From assembly GCA_001940645.1 (NCBI GenBank), contig MDVS01000048.1, positions 90,425-154,424 of the forward strand: DNA of 64,000 nucleotides. Reading direction: 5' to 3'. How positions within the stretch are numbered: the stretch's first letter is position 1; each line of letters starts with the position of its first letter. Shown one piece after another: positions 7,790 through 15,857 of this stretch. Made by a program: the position numbers and the translations under genes. This DNA is from Candidatus Heimdallarchaeota archaeon LC_3. Lineage in GTDB: Archaea; Asgardarchaeota; Heimdallarchaeia; Hodarchaeales; LC-3. Below the pieces are notes generated by a model. That model saw nothing but the letters and a program-made list of their open reading frames with translations, made no database searches and was not told the origin of the DNA.

Positions 7790-9466
7790 TTAATGATTAT
7801 CAAGCTCAGTTTCAGTATAATTCTCAAATTTCTGAGAAGAATCCATTTGTTCCAAGGTAATTTTTAGTGTTTCTTTCATTAAATATAAAAATCTGTATCC
7901 TTTTTCTGATACCGTATAATTTTTATAACGTGGATCATTAAGCACACGTTTTGATATATAAGGTTCGATGTAATTAAGTTTAGTTAATTTCTTTATCTCT
8001 GTTGTAAGAGTTGAGGCAGGAATACTAAGAACTTTGGATAAATAGGCTGGATTTGTTCGCTGAGGGTCGTTATAGGCAATTTCTATTAATACAAGTATCG
8101 ATCGTCCTTTAATATTTGAAATTAACTCTTTCCGGATATCTTCTGGAAAATAATTGATTATTGATTCTACTTCGAAACCTTCTAATTGAAAATTAGGGGT
8201 TTCAAAAGATATAACATTTGTTTTAGCTGTTTCAAGGCCGACAATGATCTTGTTGTAAATATTTCTTAAAAATTCTCTTTCTCCAAGCTGTATAAACTTT
8301 GAAAATGATGGTTCCTTTTTTCTTCTGACATATAAGAACCCTAGCCCAAATACTACCACTGATAACAATGCTAATGCTAATATTTGAGGAATATTTGATA
8401 CATCAGGACTAATATTCTCACCAGTTTGTCCAGTATTGAAATTGATAAGGGTGACAGATTCTGAATTTAGTGAAGTTTGGGGATTGATATCAAAGTTATT
8501 AGATGATCCTCCGATTTGATAGAGACCAGTACCATTCCAATCTTCCCAATAATTATTTTCAAAGCTGTTATTTGTTCCATCATCAAAAGCATATAAATTT
8601 GGTAATCCAACAAAGTTATTGTTACGTATAATTGTGTCTTGAGTATTTTCATGAAGTAATAGACCCCATTCTGTAACTAATAGAGCATTAGAGCTTTCTA
8701 AATCGTTATTTAGAATAGAATTGTTTCTCATAATTAAATGATTTGACACAGTAATACCAAAGATAAAATTCGAAATCAAATTATTGGCTATGAAATTATG
8801 ACTACCTCCTACACCAATTGCATGCTTATTTTCTAATAAAAAATTCTCTAATATGAAATTATAGTCACCAAAGACTGTAATACCAATAAAAGAATAGTTT
8901 AATAAAGTATTTCTCAATACTAGAGTATTATTTGAGTTAAAAATCGAAATACCCGTTTGACCAAATTCATTCTCTAATGAATCAAAAAAAATTGTATTAT
9001 CAGTAATGGTAATTTTGTGAGATTCAAATATTGATACTGCAAGATCAAAATTCCTAAAACTATTATTTTCAATCTGCCCATTTTGGGTAGAAACAATTGA
9101 GATGGCTTTTGTATCGCTACCTGTAGCTGTAAAGAAATTATTTTTTACTTTGAAATTAGAAGATATCCCATCAATGGTAATCAATGGTCCAAAACCAGAT
9201 AGATTTAGTCCTTCAATTAAATATGGATCATTTTTTGTTCCATTACCAGAAAAACCATGAGAAAGAAAGTCGCTATCAGAATTTATAATGATTGGTGAAT
9301 CTTGAAGAAATTTCACATTTTCAAATACATTATTAGGTCGAACTAAAATATTTTTAGCTTTAGAATTATTATCAGAGTTGGAATCTTTAACCATAGAATT
9401 GTGTGGGATAAAGATTCCTAATATAAATAAAACTAGAAAAAAGTAAATTGAATATTTTGAAGGCAT
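7790..9466 (-). CDS. Membrane-spanning regulator: extracellular beta-helix, one TM helix, cytoplasmic winged helix
   Basis: The N-terminus is a signal/anchor (YSIYFFLVLFILGIFI). Residues about 60-340 form a PbH1/NosD-type beta-helix with Asn ladders (ENNSFRNF, LVLRNTLLN, IIRNNNF) and the closing NNYWEDW element. A single membrane helix at about 370-392 (LALALLSVVVFGLGFLYV) is followed by RRKK, which puts the rest inside the cell. Residues about 450-535 are a winged helix of MarR/ArsR kind: SILVLIEIAYNDPQRTNPAYLS, then LSIPASTLTTEIKKLTKLNYI and a wing before a long C-terminal helix. The plan is a one-component transmembrane regulator whose sensor may bind a sugar, polymer or surface protein. 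It lies upstream of the surface-protein gene and shares its opening motif (GNGT.xDP.xIEGLN). Confidence 0.8.
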   Translation of the reverse strand: MPSKYSIYFFLVLFILGIFIPHNSMVKDSNSDNNSKAKNILVRPNNVFENVKFLQDSPIIINSDSDFLSHGFSGNGTKNDPYLIEGLNLSGFGPLITIDGISSNFKVKNNFFTATGSDTKAISIVSTQNGQIENNSFRNFDLAVSIFESHKITITDNTIFFDSLENEFGQTGISIFNSNNTLVLRNTLLNYSFIGITVFGDYNFILENFLLENKHAIGVGGSHNFIANNLISNFIFGITVSNHLIMRNNSILNNDLESSNALLVTEWGLLLHENTQDTIIRNNNFVGLPNLYAFDDGTNNSFENNYWEDWNGTGLYQIGGSSNNFDINPQTSLNSESVTLINFNTGQTGENISPDVSNIPQILALALLSVVVFGLGFLYVRRKKEPSFSKFIQLGEREFLRNIYNKIIVGLETAKTNVISFETPNFQLEGFEVESIINYFPEDIRKELISNIKGRSILVLIEIAYNDPQRTNPAYLSKVLSIPASTLTTEIKKLTKLNYIEPYISKRVLNDPRYKNYTVSEKGYRFLYLMKETLKITLEQMDSSQKFENYTETELDNH

Positions 9467-9608
9467 TTTATAAAAGAGCTCATTTAAAAGATGAATTAAG
9501 GAAACCTATTTAGAAAAAACCGTATTGGAATTTAAAGTTTTAGGTTATTTTGTACCACAAATTGAGTTACTTTTTTCTTAATTACTGAGAATTTTTTAAA
9601 AGAAAGGA

Positions 9609-10442
9609 TTAGATTTTTGATAGCAAAAATTCCCTATTAAAGCTCCTTTTCACTAAATAATAAGCAATTAAATCAATAAATGCTAATGCTAGTATTCCAA
9701 TAAATAGAAATAACCATGAAAACATAAATCCGATTATTTCCACCATAACAATTGTTAACAATGGTAGTACTATCAGAATTGATAATTGTTGAGCGTCTCG
9801 TGCAGCTTTCACACGTGTAGAAAGCCAAACCATTGCTGTCACTGAAGCAAATACAAGTAAAGGTGCAACAGTCCCCAACAGTATTAAAAATCGCAAATCA
9901 GGAAGAAGTAAAAATCCTAGTTTTTCGTACACGAAGTAATCTATTAATAAAACGTAGGGAATGCATGATAACCATACAACTAAAATCGATGGAATAGCTG
10001 AAGAAAGTATTTTTCCTAGAAGGATTTCACTATCTGTCAATGGTGTTGCTAACAGGCTCTCCAACGTGTTTCTTTCTTTTTCACCTGCTACCGATTCTGA
10101 TGCGAGAATTGATGGAAGTATTGCAGGCATCATAAGAAGAAATATCACTGGAAAAAAGGATAAAACAATTAAGTAACGCTGTTCTGCATCTAAAATATTC
10201 CAGTTATCTGTTAACGGTGGAATAATATCTACCACAAATTGAATATTGGCTGATATTTCTATTTCACCTCTCATTATTGGTATTCCCACCATAAGCGTCG
10301 GAAATAGTATTGCAAATGATAATGGGAGAAAAAACATTGATAATAATATGTTTTTTGACTTGAAAATATCAGCTATATCTTTTTGAACGAGGATTTTAAC
10401 TAGTTTTCTTCTCAATTTTGATTTCACATCCTCACTGTTCAA
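9609..10442 (-). CDS. ABC-2 type transporter permease (NatB-like)
   Basis: This 277-residue membrane protein has about six hydrophobic helices. An early one is LLSMFFLPLSFAILFPTLMVG. A central block EKERNTLESLLATPLTDSEILLGKIL is the conserved cytoplasmic motif of ABC-2 permeases, which links them to the ATPase. The gene begins with TTG at 10442 and overlaps the stop of the ATPase gene by four bases (TTGA), so the two are co-translated. The family exports ions, drugs or lipids; the substrate cannot be read from sequence. The extracytoplasmic loop between the first helices (residues about 60-95) is larger than in simple drug exporters, as in NatB. Confidence 0.85.
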   Translation of the reverse strand: MNSEDVKSKLRRKLVKILVQKDIADIFKSKNILLSMFFLPLSFAILFPTLMVGIPIMRGEIEISANIQFVVDIIPPLTDNWNILDAEQRYLIVLSFFPVIFLLMMPAILPSILASESVAGEKERNTLESLLATPLTDSEILLGKILSSAIPSILVVWLSCIPYVLLIDYFVYEKLGFLLLPDLRFLILLGTVAPLLVFASVTAMVWLSTRVKAARDAQQLSILIVLPLLTIVMVEIIGFMFSWLFLFIGILALAFIDLIAYYLVKRSFNREFLLSKI

Positions 10443-11392
10443 TTATTGCTTATTTCTCTAAAATAAATATCTTCCAAAGTTTCTTGTAATAATTTGACCT
10501 CAAATACCTCATTTTTATTTAACACAAGTGATTCCACAACTTTGGGAATTACCGTTCTTGGTTCGTTTTTTGTTGTAAATTCAACAGTATTCGTCTCTTT
10601 TGTAAAAATTACAGATATAACACCTTTACATGACTGTACTAATTCCTCAATCGCACTACTATTACCATTTAATGTAGTAAGAACAATTCTAACATTATTA
10701 ACTGGTCCTGTTCTAAGTTCTTTGGGTCGCCCAATCGTAATTAGACGTCCTTTGGATATGATACCGATTCTATCAGCTAATCGTTCAGCTTCATCAAGAT
10801 TATGCGTGTTAATAAAAATAGTTTGATCTTTTGACTTTGCTAGTTCAATGATCATATCACGAACGTTTTTGGAAGCTACAGGATCAAGAGCTGAAGTCGG
10901 TTCATCTAAAAACAAAACTTTTGGTTCATGTATCATCGCTTTGGCAATTGCTAGTTTTTGTTTCATACCTTTCGAATAGGAACCTGTTGCAGTTTGCAAT
11001 CGATCCTTTAAGTCAAATCGTTCAGCTAATTCTTCTCCTTTTTGCCGAGCTTGTGATTTAGTTAAGCCATACATTTGACCATAATACTCTAGATTCTTCA
11101 TCCCTGAGAGTCTTTCATATAGCCCTGGTGTTTCAGTTAACATACCAACATTTTCTCTTACAAGTTCTGACTCATTTTTAACATCGAATCCACACACTGT
11201 TGCTTCACCTCCTGTTAAAGGCAAAACACCGGCAAGCATACGTATTGCAGTAGTTTTTCCAGCACCATTTGGACCTAATAATACGAATATTTCACCTTTC
11301 CCGATGCTTAATGAAACTTGATCGACTGCCAAGATACCAAGTTTATTTTTATTGGGCCGGAACAATTTAACCAAGTTAATTGCTTCTATCAT
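10439..11392 (-). CDS. ABC transporter ATP-binding protein (NatA-like)
   Basis: All nucleotide-binding motifs are present: Walker A GPNGAGKTT (about residues 39-47), signature YSKGMKQKLAIAKAM, Walker B VLFLDEPTSALD and the H-loop NTHNLDEAE. A C-terminal extension of about 90 residues follows, as in NatA/CcmA-type ATPases that serve ABC-2 permeases. It forms an operon with the permease immediately downstream. The protein powers export by ATP hydrolysis at the cytoplasmic face. ATG 11392 is the natural start. Confidence 0.9.
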   Translation of the reverse strand: MIEAINLVKLFRPNKNKLGILAVDQVSLSIGKGEIFVLLGPNGAGKTTAIRMLAGVLPLTGGEATVCGFDVKNESELVRENVGMLTETPGLYERLSGMKNLEYYGQMYGLTKSQARQKGEELAERFDLKDRLQTATGSYSKGMKQKLAIAKAMIHEPKVLFLDEPTSALDPVASKNVRDMIIELAKSKDQTIFINTHNLDEAERLADRIGIISKGRLITIGRPKELRTGPVNNVRIVLTTLNGNSSAIEELVQSCKGVISVIFTKETNTVEFTTKNEPRTVIPKVVESLVLNKNEVFEVKLLQETLEDIYFREISNN

Positions 11393-11531
11393 GATACGAA
11401 CTATTTTATTTCTTATTTAATAACTTGAATAAAAGAAAACTAAAAATTTTATTTAAAAATTTGAGGATCAGGGTAAAAAAGACAATTTATTTCTAAAATG
11501 GAAAAATTGATAAGCAATGGAAAAAGAATAG

Positions 11532-12134
11532 AAAGATTCAAAGGATTCTTGGAATAAAAAGTCTGAAGATTGGCATATTCAATTAGAAGATGAAGGGGAT
11601 AGAAATAGAATAGAAAATTTTGATTTTTTTCTATGGGAATTTTTGGGAGATGACATTAAAGGTTTAAATATTCTTGATGCTGGTTGTGGAATAGGTTATC
11701 TTAGTAGATAACTTGCTCAAAAAAGCGCTATAGTAACTGGCGTTGAAATCTCAGATAAAATGATTGAAATTGCTAGAAATCTATCAAAAGAGCAAAAATT
11801 AGAAGGAAACTATCAAGTTGATTCTGTTACTGAATTGAAAAATCTAAAATCTGACTATTTTGATATAGTGGTTTCTAATTATGTTTTACAGGACACACCT
11901 GATTTAGATTCAGTAATGAAATCACTCTATCGAGTAATTAAAAATATAGGTCGATTAATTCTTGTTTTTACTCATCCATGTTTTCCTCAATCTGATTTTA
12001 CTAAACTAAGAGAAGACAATACTGTTCAATATAAATAGAATTTTCCTTATCTAGAAAGGAAAAAAGAATGTTTCGAACCATGGGCTCATTTCAAATCAGA
12101 ATTTATTTCTTATCATCGTTCGCTTTCATTTTAA
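11532..12134 (+). pseudogene. Broken class I SAM-dependent methyltransferase, copy A
   Basis: The frame reads as a class I methyltransferase: SEDWHIQ, then motif I ILDAGCGIGYL (SAM-binding glycine loop), the acidic strand VTGVEIS, KMIEIARNLS, motif IV FDIVVSNYVLQDT and a LILVFTHPC strand. It is interrupted by TAA at 11709-11711, exactly where Gln would be expected after the glycine loop (SR-stop-LAQ), and by TAG at 12036-12038 where copy B has Trp. It then fades out at 12134, and an upstream TAG removes the N-terminus. It cannot give an active enzyme. It is a relative of the copy at 15056-15831 and shares its first internal stop. Confidence 0.8.
11634..11914 (+). repeat. 281-bp tract nearly identical to 15173-15453 (copy A)
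   Basis: This tract differs from 15173-15453 at only four positions by eye, while the coding sequence just downstream differs at many, mostly third-codon, positions. The four changes include one nonsense change (TTA here, TAA in the other copy). Sharp edges between nearly identical and diverged sequence are typical of gene conversion. Confidence 0.8.
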
Positions 12135-12319
12135 TCGATAATAATATATAGATGTTTTATCTATATAATCGTCCTTTTCTCTGATAATAAGCCATAAAAT
12201 TTTAAATCGTCTACTCCTAGATCTACTTTTTGACCAAAAGTTTATAAGATAGTCTACTGCTTAAAACTCAAATGATAGACTTGTCGAACAACTTGAAAGT
12301 TTTCCAAAAATAACGTAAA

Positions 12320-12433
12320 GTGCAAGTGAAACGAAAAATTGCATTGTCTTTAGGTATGTATGAAATCTTCGATATTAAAGAAGGTGATGAAGTCATGATA
12401 CATGCTCTTAGAAAAATGGAATATGCTCAATGA
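12320..12433 (+). CDS. Possible AbrB-like mini-protein or remnant
   Basis: From a GTG at 12320 the frame gives 37 residues, VKRKIALSLGMYEIFDIKEG followed by DEVMIHALRK. The pattern LG-x-x-x-x-x-IKEGDEV resembles the second half of the SpoVT/AbrB swapped-hairpin DNA-binding domain found in archaeal antitoxins and regulators. The first half of the domain is missing, because the frame closes upstream with TAA just before this start. A decayed antitoxin gene is therefore more likely than a working protein. A second small frame overlaps its end. Confidence 0.3.
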   Translation: MQVKRKIALSLGMYEIFDIKEGDEVMIHALRKMEYAQ

Positions 12434-12575
12434 TATAGATAGTACTACACAGGTAAACGAAACAAGAACCATAATAATTGACCCACTTAAGCTTACTCCT
12501 TTGCAGGAGAATGTAATAAATGAGATTAAAAAGGAAAGAATAATATTGAAGGAAAATAATTTCACGCAATATTGA
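12423..12575 (+). CDS. Small hypothetical ORF overlapping the AbrB-like remnant
   Basis: Fifty codons from ATG 12423 to TGA 12575, starting eleven bases before the end of the AbrB-like frame. The protein is mostly polar with one amphipathic helix (LQENVINEIKKERIILK). I do not recognise it. The overlap is like that of two-gene antitoxin/toxin cassettes, but it is too short for any toxin family I know and lies in a zone of decayed genes. Confidence 0.2.
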   Translation: MLNDIDSTTQVNETRTIIIDPLKLTPLQENVINEIKKERIILKENNFTQY

Positions 12576-12863
12576 CTCCCCCCCCTTTTATTTAAAATCG
12601 GGTAAAACTAAACAACTTTTTTCCAAAATTTTTTCTTTGCTTTTAATTTCAAAAGTATCTTTTTGACCCTTAATTAAAAGTGAAACCATTATAAATTACA
12701 GAAAAATCATTCACCTTAACATTAAATGATTTGGCTTATCATTTGTTGATAAAAATATTATTCTTATCGTGGAAGAAAATAAATCTATTGAGAAGTATTG
12801 TGACGCTACAAAATAGACTATTTTGAAACTATTAGGATCAAAATTAAACTCATACACAAATAA

Positions 12864-12924
12864 TAGGTAAACCTACATTGATCATAATTAAATCGGAAGT
12901 ATTTTTAAGCCGTAGGTAAACATA
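12864..12924. promoter_or_regulatory. Paired operator-like palindromes TAGGTAAACCTA
   Basis: TAGGTAAACCTA at 12864-12875 is an inverted repeat (TAGGT/ACCTA). TAGGTAAACATA at 12913-12924 matches it at eleven of twelve positions, 49 bp further on. Both lie upstream of a TATA-like A/T stretch (about 12940-12955) and of the stub of an MDR oxidoreductase at 12987. The layout is that of a pair of repressor sites for a redox enzyme gene, left behind after the gene was lost. Binding is inference. Confidence 0.35.
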
Positions 12925-12986
12925 ATTTCCATACTAATTATTTTTTTAATAATAATCTGAATAAGGCAAAATTTGAAGGAATATTT

Positions 12987-13076
12987 ATGAAAGCAATCGT
13001 ATGCACAAAATACAGATCACCGGATGTTCTTCAGCTTAAAGAGGTGGAAAAACCTTTCATCAAGGACAATAATTAA
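12987..13076 (+). pseudogene. N-terminal stub of an MDR-family (quinone reductase / zinc alcohol dehydrogenase-like) gene
   Basis: Twenty-nine codons read MKAIVCTKYRSPDVLQLKEV followed by EKPFIKDNN and TAA. This is the classic opening of medium-chain dehydrogenase/reductase proteins (MKAIVYxxYGxPDVLxLxEV-x-xP). The remainder, including the GroES-like core and the Rossmann fold, is absent. The stub keeps an intact start and its upstream operator-like palindromes, so the loss was probably a deletion of the body of the gene. Confidence 0.65.
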
Positions 13077-13238
13077 AATAATTTCTTCTTAAGAGTTATT
13101 GTTCGTTTGGAGAATAAATTCGGGAGAACAGTTTTTAAACACAACTTCTAAGATATAAAGATCTATTATGGATTTTTTAAAATGATGTAATTTCAGCCGA
13201 AATTCAAATCTCTGATTAATAACTAGGGTGTTAAGTTA

Positions 13239-14879
13239 GTGAATACAACTTTAGAGAAAAAAATCAAAATACTGCACATTGATGATGAAGAAAATTTTTT
13301 AGAAATTACAAATCTTTTTTTTAAAAAAAAAGAGAAAAGATTTATTCATGTACCCTGTAATGAGTCAACTAAAGCAATTCAAATGATAAGCCAACAGACT
13401 TTTGATGTCGTTGTATGCGATTATGAAATGCCACACTTGAATGGTCTACAACTTTTAGAACAATTGCGTAAAAAAGGGAATTTCATACCTTTTATCATTT
13501 TTACAGGACGTGGTAGAGAAGAAATAGCTATTAAAGCTCTTAATCAAGGGGCTGATTTTTATGTTAACAAAGGGACAGATATAATCAGTCAATATAAAGA
13601 ATTATGTCATTTTGTGAAACTCGCTGTTGAAAAAGAGAGAATGAAAAGGGCTTTAACTGAAAGTGAGCTTAGATTCCGACATATTTTTCAAAAAACCCCT
13701 TTTGCTCAATATATACGAAATCATTCAGAAATTAAAAAGGAATTAGATGCAATAGAACCTGAAAACAGGATAGAAACAATCAAAACTACGACCTTTCAAC
13801 AAAAAATTACTAGTAAATGGAAAACAGTCGAGGTTAATGATGTTCTTGTTAAAATGTTAGGCTTTAAGAATAAAGATGACTTTATTGCTAATTTTACGAG
13901 TCAGATTCTTAATCAAAAGGGTATAATCGCTAATTATGTTAATGATGTTTTAATACCTATGCTGAATGGAGAAACCTTTGTAACTTCCCATTATTCACTA
14001 GAAATTAAGGGCGAACAAAGGTGGTTTGAGTCCACGGTTTCAATTGCTGATCCTGAGTGGTCTGAGGTTTTTATCCATGTTAATGACATTACAGACTTAG
14101 TAAAAAGAGAAACAGCATTAAAAAGAAGTGAAGAGGAATACCGCAGATTAGTAAAAAATTTGCCTGTCGGTGTTACGAGAATGAATTTAGATGGAATTAT
14201 TAAGTTTGCTCATCTAGATTTTGAACGATCAACCCTTAAAGCTGAGGATGTAATTGGTAAATCTGTATTCACACTAGCACACTCTACTCATAAAGAAAAA
14301 CTCAAATCCATGTTTAATCGAGTTATTAAAGAAAAAAAAACTATTCGTGAAGAAATCTTCACTTTTAACGATAGTTGGACTGACTTACGTTTGATTCCAA
14401 TAATCAAAGATGGTGAAATAATAGAAATTATGTCTATTCATGAAATTATTACACAAGAAAAGGAGGCAAGAGAGGCATTAAAAAATAGTGAGACGAAATA
14501 TCAAACTTTAGTTGAAAATCTCCCCGTAGTCAGTTGGAAATCCACAATTGATGGGAAAACAACTTTTATTAGCTCCAATGTTGAGCAGATTTATGGTTAC
14601 ACGCCTGAAGAAATAATAAATGCTGGAGAGGAGCTGTGGTTTGGTCGGATTCATCCTGATGACAAAGAAAATGTGATTAAGCACTATCAATCTATTTTTA
14701 ACTCTGAAAAAATCTTTGATGTTGAATATCGGATTAAAAGAAAAGATGGTCATTGGATTTGGATACATGATAAAGCCATTAGAGTATTTGAAGAAAATAA
14801 TAAAGTAGTTGCATATGGCGTTTTTGAAGATATAACAGACATTAGAAAGAGTGAAAAAAAATATATCAGAACCTTATAA
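13239..14879 (+). CDS. Response-regulator receiver fused to PAS domains, cut short by a frameshift
   Basis: Residues 8-130 are a receiver domain: acidic pair in LHIDDEEN, phospho-acceptor Asp in VVVCDYEMPHLNG, Thr in IIFTGRG and Lys in FYVNKGT. Three PAS/PAC modules follow (about 140-295, 298-410 and 415-535), joined by the usual SEEEYRRLVKN and SETKYQTLVEN linkers. The last has the PAS3-like pattern EIINAGEELWFGRIHPDD. The frame ends in a further linker, SEKKYIRTL-stop. If two bases are removed at about 14865 the frame continues KYQNLITNHPIGVLLIFI to a stop at 14917, as the start of another PAS domain would. The gene is thus 3'-truncated, and any kinase domain it had is gone. The start is GTG 13239. 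Confidence 0.8.
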   Translation: MNTTLEKKIKILHIDDEENFLEITNLFFKKKEKRFIHVPCNESTKAIQMISQQTFDVVVCDYEMPHLNGLQLLEQLRKKGNFIPFIIFTGRGREEIAIKALNQGADFYVNKGTDIISQYKELCHFVKLAVEKERMKRALTESELRFRHIFQKTPFAQYIRNHSEIKKELDAIEPENRIETIKTTTFQQKITSKWKTVEVNDVLVKMLGFKNKDDFIANFTSQILNQKGIIANYVNDVLIPMLNGETFVTSHYSLEIKGEQRWFESTVSIADPEWSEVFIHVNDITDLVKRETALKRSEEEYRRLVKNLPVGVTRMNLDGIIKFAHLDFERSTLKAEDVIGKSVFTLAHSTHKEKLKSMFNRVIKEKKTIREEIFTFNDSWTDLRLIPIIKDGEIIEIMSIHEIITQEKEAREALKNSETKYQTLVENLPVVSWKSTIDGKTTFISSNVEQIYGYTPEEIINAGEELWFGRIHPDDKENVIKHYQSIFNSEKIFDVEYRIKRKDGHWIWIHDKAIRVFEENNKVVAYGVFEDITDIRKSEKKYIRTL

Positions 14880-15055
14880 CGAATCATCCTATTGGTGTCT
14901 TGCTAATTTTTATCTAATCAAGTTAAAAGCTTTTATCATAATAAGAACTATAATATTTTTTGATTTTGGTCTAGATTAAAAGAAAATCTTGTTTAAAAAT
15001 TTACAATCAAAGTATTAAAAACAAAAATATGAAAATAAAATGAGATAAAATTCTA

Positions 15056-15831
15056 ATGAATGAAGAATATAAGTAAGTGAAAGAATCTTGGGATGAAAAA
15101 GCTGAAGATTGGCATATTCAAGTAGGAGATGATGGGGATAGAAATAGGTTATATAATTCTGATCCATTTTTGTGGGAATTTTTGGGAGATGACATTAAAG
15201 GTTTAAATATTCTTGATACTGGTTGTGGAACAGGTTATCTTGGTAGATAACTTGCTCAAAAAAGCGCTATAGTAACTGGCGTTGAAATCTCAGATAAAAT
15301 GATTGAAATTGCTAGAAATCTATCAAAAGAGCAAAAATAAGAAGGAAACTATCAAGTTGATTCTGTTACTGAATTGAAAAATCTAAAATCTGACTATTTT
15401 GATATAGTGGTTTCTAATTATGTTTTACAGGACACACCTGATTTAGATTCAGTCATGAAATCTCTTTATCGTGCAACTAAGAATAAAAGTAGATTAATTC
15501 TTGTTTTTACTCAACCATACTTTCCACAATCAGATTTTACGAAATTAAGAGAGGACAATACTGTTCATTACAAATGGGAATTTCCATATTTTGATTTGAA
15601 AAAGGAAGTTATTAAACCATATGCACATTTCAAATCTGAATTTATTGCTTATCAAAGACCACTATCATATTACTACAAGAATTTAAAAGATAATGGTTTA
15701 TTGGAACAAAATTTGATGAACCAGTTGTAATAGATCCCGAATTATATGGCTTAGATAAACGAACATTTTTTGAAAGGAAAATGGAACCTAATTCAGTTAT
15801 TTTTGAACTAAGGAAAGTTCAATACCAGTAA
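15056..15831 (+). pseudogene. Broken class I SAM-dependent methyltransferase, copy B
   Basis: This is a more complete copy than that at 11532. From ATG 15056 (stop after six codons) or GTG 15077 it reads KESWDEKAEDWHIQ, motif I ILDTGCGTGYL, then TAA at 15248-15250 (the stop also found in copy A) and another TAA at 15338-15340 (TTA in copy A). The rest of the core follows, through FDIVVSNYVLQDT and a YKWEFPYFDL segment. A frameshift at about 15700 separates this from a recognisable tail (IGTKFDEPVVIDPELYGLDK onward) ending at 15831. With two or three stops and a shift it is not functional. UAA is not a known recoding signal in archaea, so readthrough is unlikely. Confidence 0.8.
15173..15453 (+). 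repeat. 281-bp tract nearly identical to 11634-11914 (copy B)
   Basis: This is the partner of the tract in copy A. It carries the shared TAA at the R-stop-L position and one private TAA. The flanking coding sequence on both sides is clearly less similar. Confidence 0.8.
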
Positions 15832-15857
15832 CTTTTATTATTGTTTAGGTAAAGATA

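Noticed and set aside
11709..11711. Shared TAA in both methyltransferase copies as a recoded codon
   Set aside because: UAA is not used for selenocysteine (UGA) or pyrrolysine (UAG). Both copies have further stops and one has a frameshift, so they are pseudogenes.
11400..15857. Insertion sequence or integrase behind the decayed zone
   Set aside because: No transposase or recombinase motif, terminal inverted repeat or target duplication was found around the pseudogenes.
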